A stretch of 9,532 nt of DNA, from contig JABJMI010000885.1 of the NCBI GenBank assembly GCA_018659505.1, forward strand, positions 1 through 9,532, given 5' to 3'. Made by a program: the position numbers and the translations under genes. The notes under the pieces were generated by a model that was not told the origin of the DNA, did no database searches, and saw only the letters and a list, made by a program, of their open reading frames with translations. Shown here one piece after another: positions 7,805 through 9,532 of this stretch; positions within the stretch are counted from its first letter, which is position 1, and every line of letters starts with the position of its first letter. Source of the DNA: Planctomicrobium sp. GTDB taxonomy: Bacteria; Planctomycetota; Planctomycetia; Planctomycetales; Planctomycetaceae.

Positions 7805-7888
7805 TGATTGAATTGCCGATCCTGGGGTTTCAGCCATTTAAGACAATCGCTGACTTGGCAGAAATGCGGGAGACGTAATAATGATTCT

Positions 7889-8374
7889 ATGTTCATTCGA
7901 CTACTATTACTGTTCACGCTGATCCCGTTCATCGAACTGGTCATCCTTCTACAGGTTCACCATGCAATTTCAGAAGTTTGGGGAAATGGAGTCGGTTTAC
8001 TGATCACCGTTGGCACGATCATCTTCACAGGGATCGTCGGCGCTGCACTCGCTCGTCAACAAGGCTTGAGCGTCATCCGGCAAGTGCAACAGCAAATGGG
8101 TCAAGCCCAAGTCCCCGGTGAAGCCTTAGCAGATGGAATACTTGTTTTGATAGGTGCAGCACTCCTTCTGACGCCCGGTTTCCTCACAGACATCTTCGGG
8201 TTCAGCTTACTGATCCCTGGCAGCCGTCGATTTTATCGACATCGAATTATCAAATGGTTTCAACAAAGAGTTCGAGTTCATAAAAGCGGAGGAGCCGATG
8301 TCTTTGTTGTTGATCCGGTCGAGAGAGAACCAAGCATCAACGAAGTTGAACGAATGGAATCTGACAATCTGTGA
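7889..8374 (+). CDS. fxsA: FxsA family membrane protein
   Basis: A 161-residue membrane protein matching FxsA (about 158 residues in E. coli). FxsA is an inner-membrane protein that, in E. coli, relieves phage T7 exclusion by the F plasmid when overproduced; its normal function is unclear. The signature opening F-x-R-L-x-L-x-F-x-x-x-P-x-x-E is present as FIRLLLLFTLIPFIELVILL (residues 2-21), followed by a second helix (about 31-50), the GxxLARQQG segment and TPGFLTDIFGFSLLIP near 96-111. The tail is charged and probably cytoplasmic. The ATG at 7889 was chosen because the family starts there; the best Shine-Dalgarno (GGGAG, 7868-7872) is 16 bases away and fits a shorter ATG at 7881 better. It is transcribed away from the three-gene operon, so the shared 170-bp region carries both promoters. 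A functional link is not evident. Confidence 0.92.
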   Translation: MFIRLLLLFTLIPFIELVILLQVHHAISEVWGNGVGLLITVGTIIFTGIVGAALARQQGLSVIRQVQQQMGQAQVPGEALADGILVLIGAALLLTPGFLTDIFGFSLLIPGSRRFYRHRIIKWFQQRVRVHKSGGADVFVVDPVEREPSINEVERMESDNL

Positions 8375-8430
8375 TTCCCACTGGTAAATTGCTTATGTCA
8401 TTAGCAAGAACCCTTCAAAAAATGAATCAA

Positions 8431-8500
8431 CACAAAGGCACGGATGACAAGATGGATCGCAGCGTTTTTCTCGCTTCTCCGTGTCTCTGTGCCTCCGTGG
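8431..8500. repeat. Intergenic hairpin/repeat between convergent genes
   Basis: CACAAAGGCACGGA (8431-8444) pairs with TCCGTGTCTCTGTG (8478-8491) at 12 of 14 positions, enclosing a smaller AGCG/CGCT stem around a T-run. On the minus strand the right half reads as repeated CACGGAG and CACAGAG units (CACGGAGGCACAGAGACACGG). Motifs of this kind are common intergenic repeats in environmental bacteria, from general recollection. Its place between fxsA and the oxidoreductase, both ending here, also suits a bidirectional transcription stop, with a T-rich stretch at 8504-8517. Confidence 0.6.
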
Positions 8501-8540
8501 TAAATTTCTTTTCTTGTTGAATCTCAAGCGAGATATTCAA

Positions 8541-9532
8541 TTAGCCCAGCGACCAACCTTCTCTTGGTTCACGACCAAGGTACTGATTCGCAGAAGCGAC
8601 ATTCGTGACTTTCAGGTTTTTTGAATCCCACTCGATTTTCTCACCAGCACGGAATGCGACATTCCCCAGGTGATTCGCTTCGGTGAGTGGACCGGCATAG
8701 CTGAACGGGCTTCCGGTGGGTGCGCCTTCTTTACAACCGAGCAGCCATTCTTCGTGGTGTCCGGGAGAGTTTTGAATAAACTGTTCTGGTGGAGTGAAGT
8801 CTTTGAATTTTTCTTCGGGCAACAAGATATGCTTGCCGTAATCAGAGAGAATCATGCCATCGTCACCAATAAATAAGACGCCGTTCCCCCATTGCGGAAT
8901 GCCTTTGTTCTTCCAGATTTCCGGTTTATTTTCTCCCTGATGCCAGAAAACTTTACAAGCTGGCATTTCTCCGCGAGCACCATACTGGTATTCGGCAGAC
9001 ATACTCGCAGGTGCAATTTCCGGATGTGGTTCTGGCCCAGAAGCTTCGATGGATATGGGGGCATCAAGCTTGAGTGCCCAAAACGGAAGATCGTTCCAGT
9101 GGCTGCCAAGATCAGACATTGTTCCATTGCCGAAGTCCCACCAGCGATACCATTTTGGACCAGGAAAATAGACTTCGTGATACGGTCGCATCGGAGCGGG
9201 ACCGACCCAGAGATCCCAGTCTAAATGGCTCGGCGGTGTCATTGCTTCTTGTGGTCGATTGCTCACTGAGACGATATCACGATGTCGCTTGGCGTCTGCT
9301 TCACTTTGCAGTCCCCAGGCACGCGACACCCAGACGTGCGCTTCGCGAACCGGTCCAATCGATCCTGATTGAACGAGTTCGACAACACGTCGATAGTTCG
9401 GCAACCCATGAATTTGAGTCCCCATCTGAGTTGCCACACCTGCCCTGGCAGCCTCTTCCATGATGAGTCTGGATTCGAAGACATTATGCGTCAGAGGTTT
9501 TTCGCAATAGACATGCTTCTTCATTTTCAAAG
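8541..9532 (-). CDS. Gfo/Idh/MocA family oxidoreductase, N-terminus outside the window
   Basis: The C-terminal roughly 330 residues of a sugar-type NAD(P)-dependent oxidoreductase. The window begins inside the Rossmann domain at [16 protein letters not shown], the conserved EKP motif whose Lys takes part in catalysis and cofactor binding. It then continues through the C-terminal substrate-binding domain. The block [20 protein letters not shown] and [18 protein letters not shown], with its conserved His, is typical of planctomycete members, and the protein ends EPREGWSLG. Full-length relatives are usually about 430-450 residues and often start with a Tat signal, so about 100 residues are missing here. 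No true start codon can be called: the first ATG in view is within the EKP region. Related enzymes act on sugars or inositols, but the substrate cannot be told. It is convergent with fxsA. Confidence 0.9.
   Translation of the reverse strand, partial: LKMKKHVYCEKPLTHNVFESRLIMEEAARAGVATQMGTQIHGLPNYRRVVELVQSGSIGPVREAHVWVSRAWGLQSEADAKRHRDIVSVSNRPQEAMTPPSHLDWDLWVGPAPMRPYHEVYFPGPKWYRWWDFGNGTMSDLGSHWNDLPFWALKLDAPISIEASGPEPHPEIAPASMSAEYQYGARGEMPACKVFWHQGENKPEIWKNKGIPQWGNGVLFIGDDGMILSDYGKHILLPEEKFKDFTPPEQFIQNSPGHHEEWLLGCKEGAPTGSPFSYAGPLTEANHLGNVAFRAGEKIEWDSKNLKVTNVASANQYLGREPREGWSLG

Noticed and set aside
7719..7888. Lasso-peptide or other RiPP precursor next to the amide ligase
   Set aside because: No small gene with a plausible leader and core is present, and no B-type protease is encoded; the resemblance rests only on the ligase shape.

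Overview
The window looks like chromosomal DNA from a planctomycete, probably order Planctomycetales. Two gene types point there: a very large secreted protein combining a laminin-G-like domain, a planctomycete-type cytochrome c motif and DUF1549/DUF1553 modules, and a Gfo/Idh/MocA oxidoreductase with planctomycete-style signature motifs. Base composition is moderate. The genus cannot be resolved from the sequence alone.

Layout, left to right. Positions 1-3080 (minus) hold the cytochrome/DUF1549/DUF1553 gene. It is interrupted by an in-frame TAA at 294-296, after which the same frame keeps reading as DUF1553 sequence to the window edge. Positions 3204-3761 (minus) encode a full-length YgaP-like membrane rhodanese. 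Positions 3781-3950 are intergenic and contain a large, nearly perfect palindrome (3811-3880). Positions 3951-7718 (minus) are a compact three-gene operon with overlapping stop/start codons: an asparagine-synthetase-like amide ligase, a radical SAM enzyme resembling archaeal RaSEA, and a flavin-dependent halogenase-like protein. A divergent intergenic region follows, then fxsA on the plus strand (7889-8374). A short intergenic repeat/hairpin (about 8431-8500) separates it from a convergent, N-terminally truncated Gfo/Idh/MocA oxidoreductase (8541 to the window edge, minus).

The most interesting part is the three-gene operon. An ATP-dependent amide-forming ligase whose glutaminase half has lost its nucleophile, a radical SAM enzyme and a halogenase-like flavoprotein are translationally coupled, which suggests three steps of one small-molecule or RNA-modification pathway. 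I do not recognise this combination as a described system. No precursor peptide, carrier protein or transporter is visible next to it, so the substrate is unknown. The other genes look like independent units.
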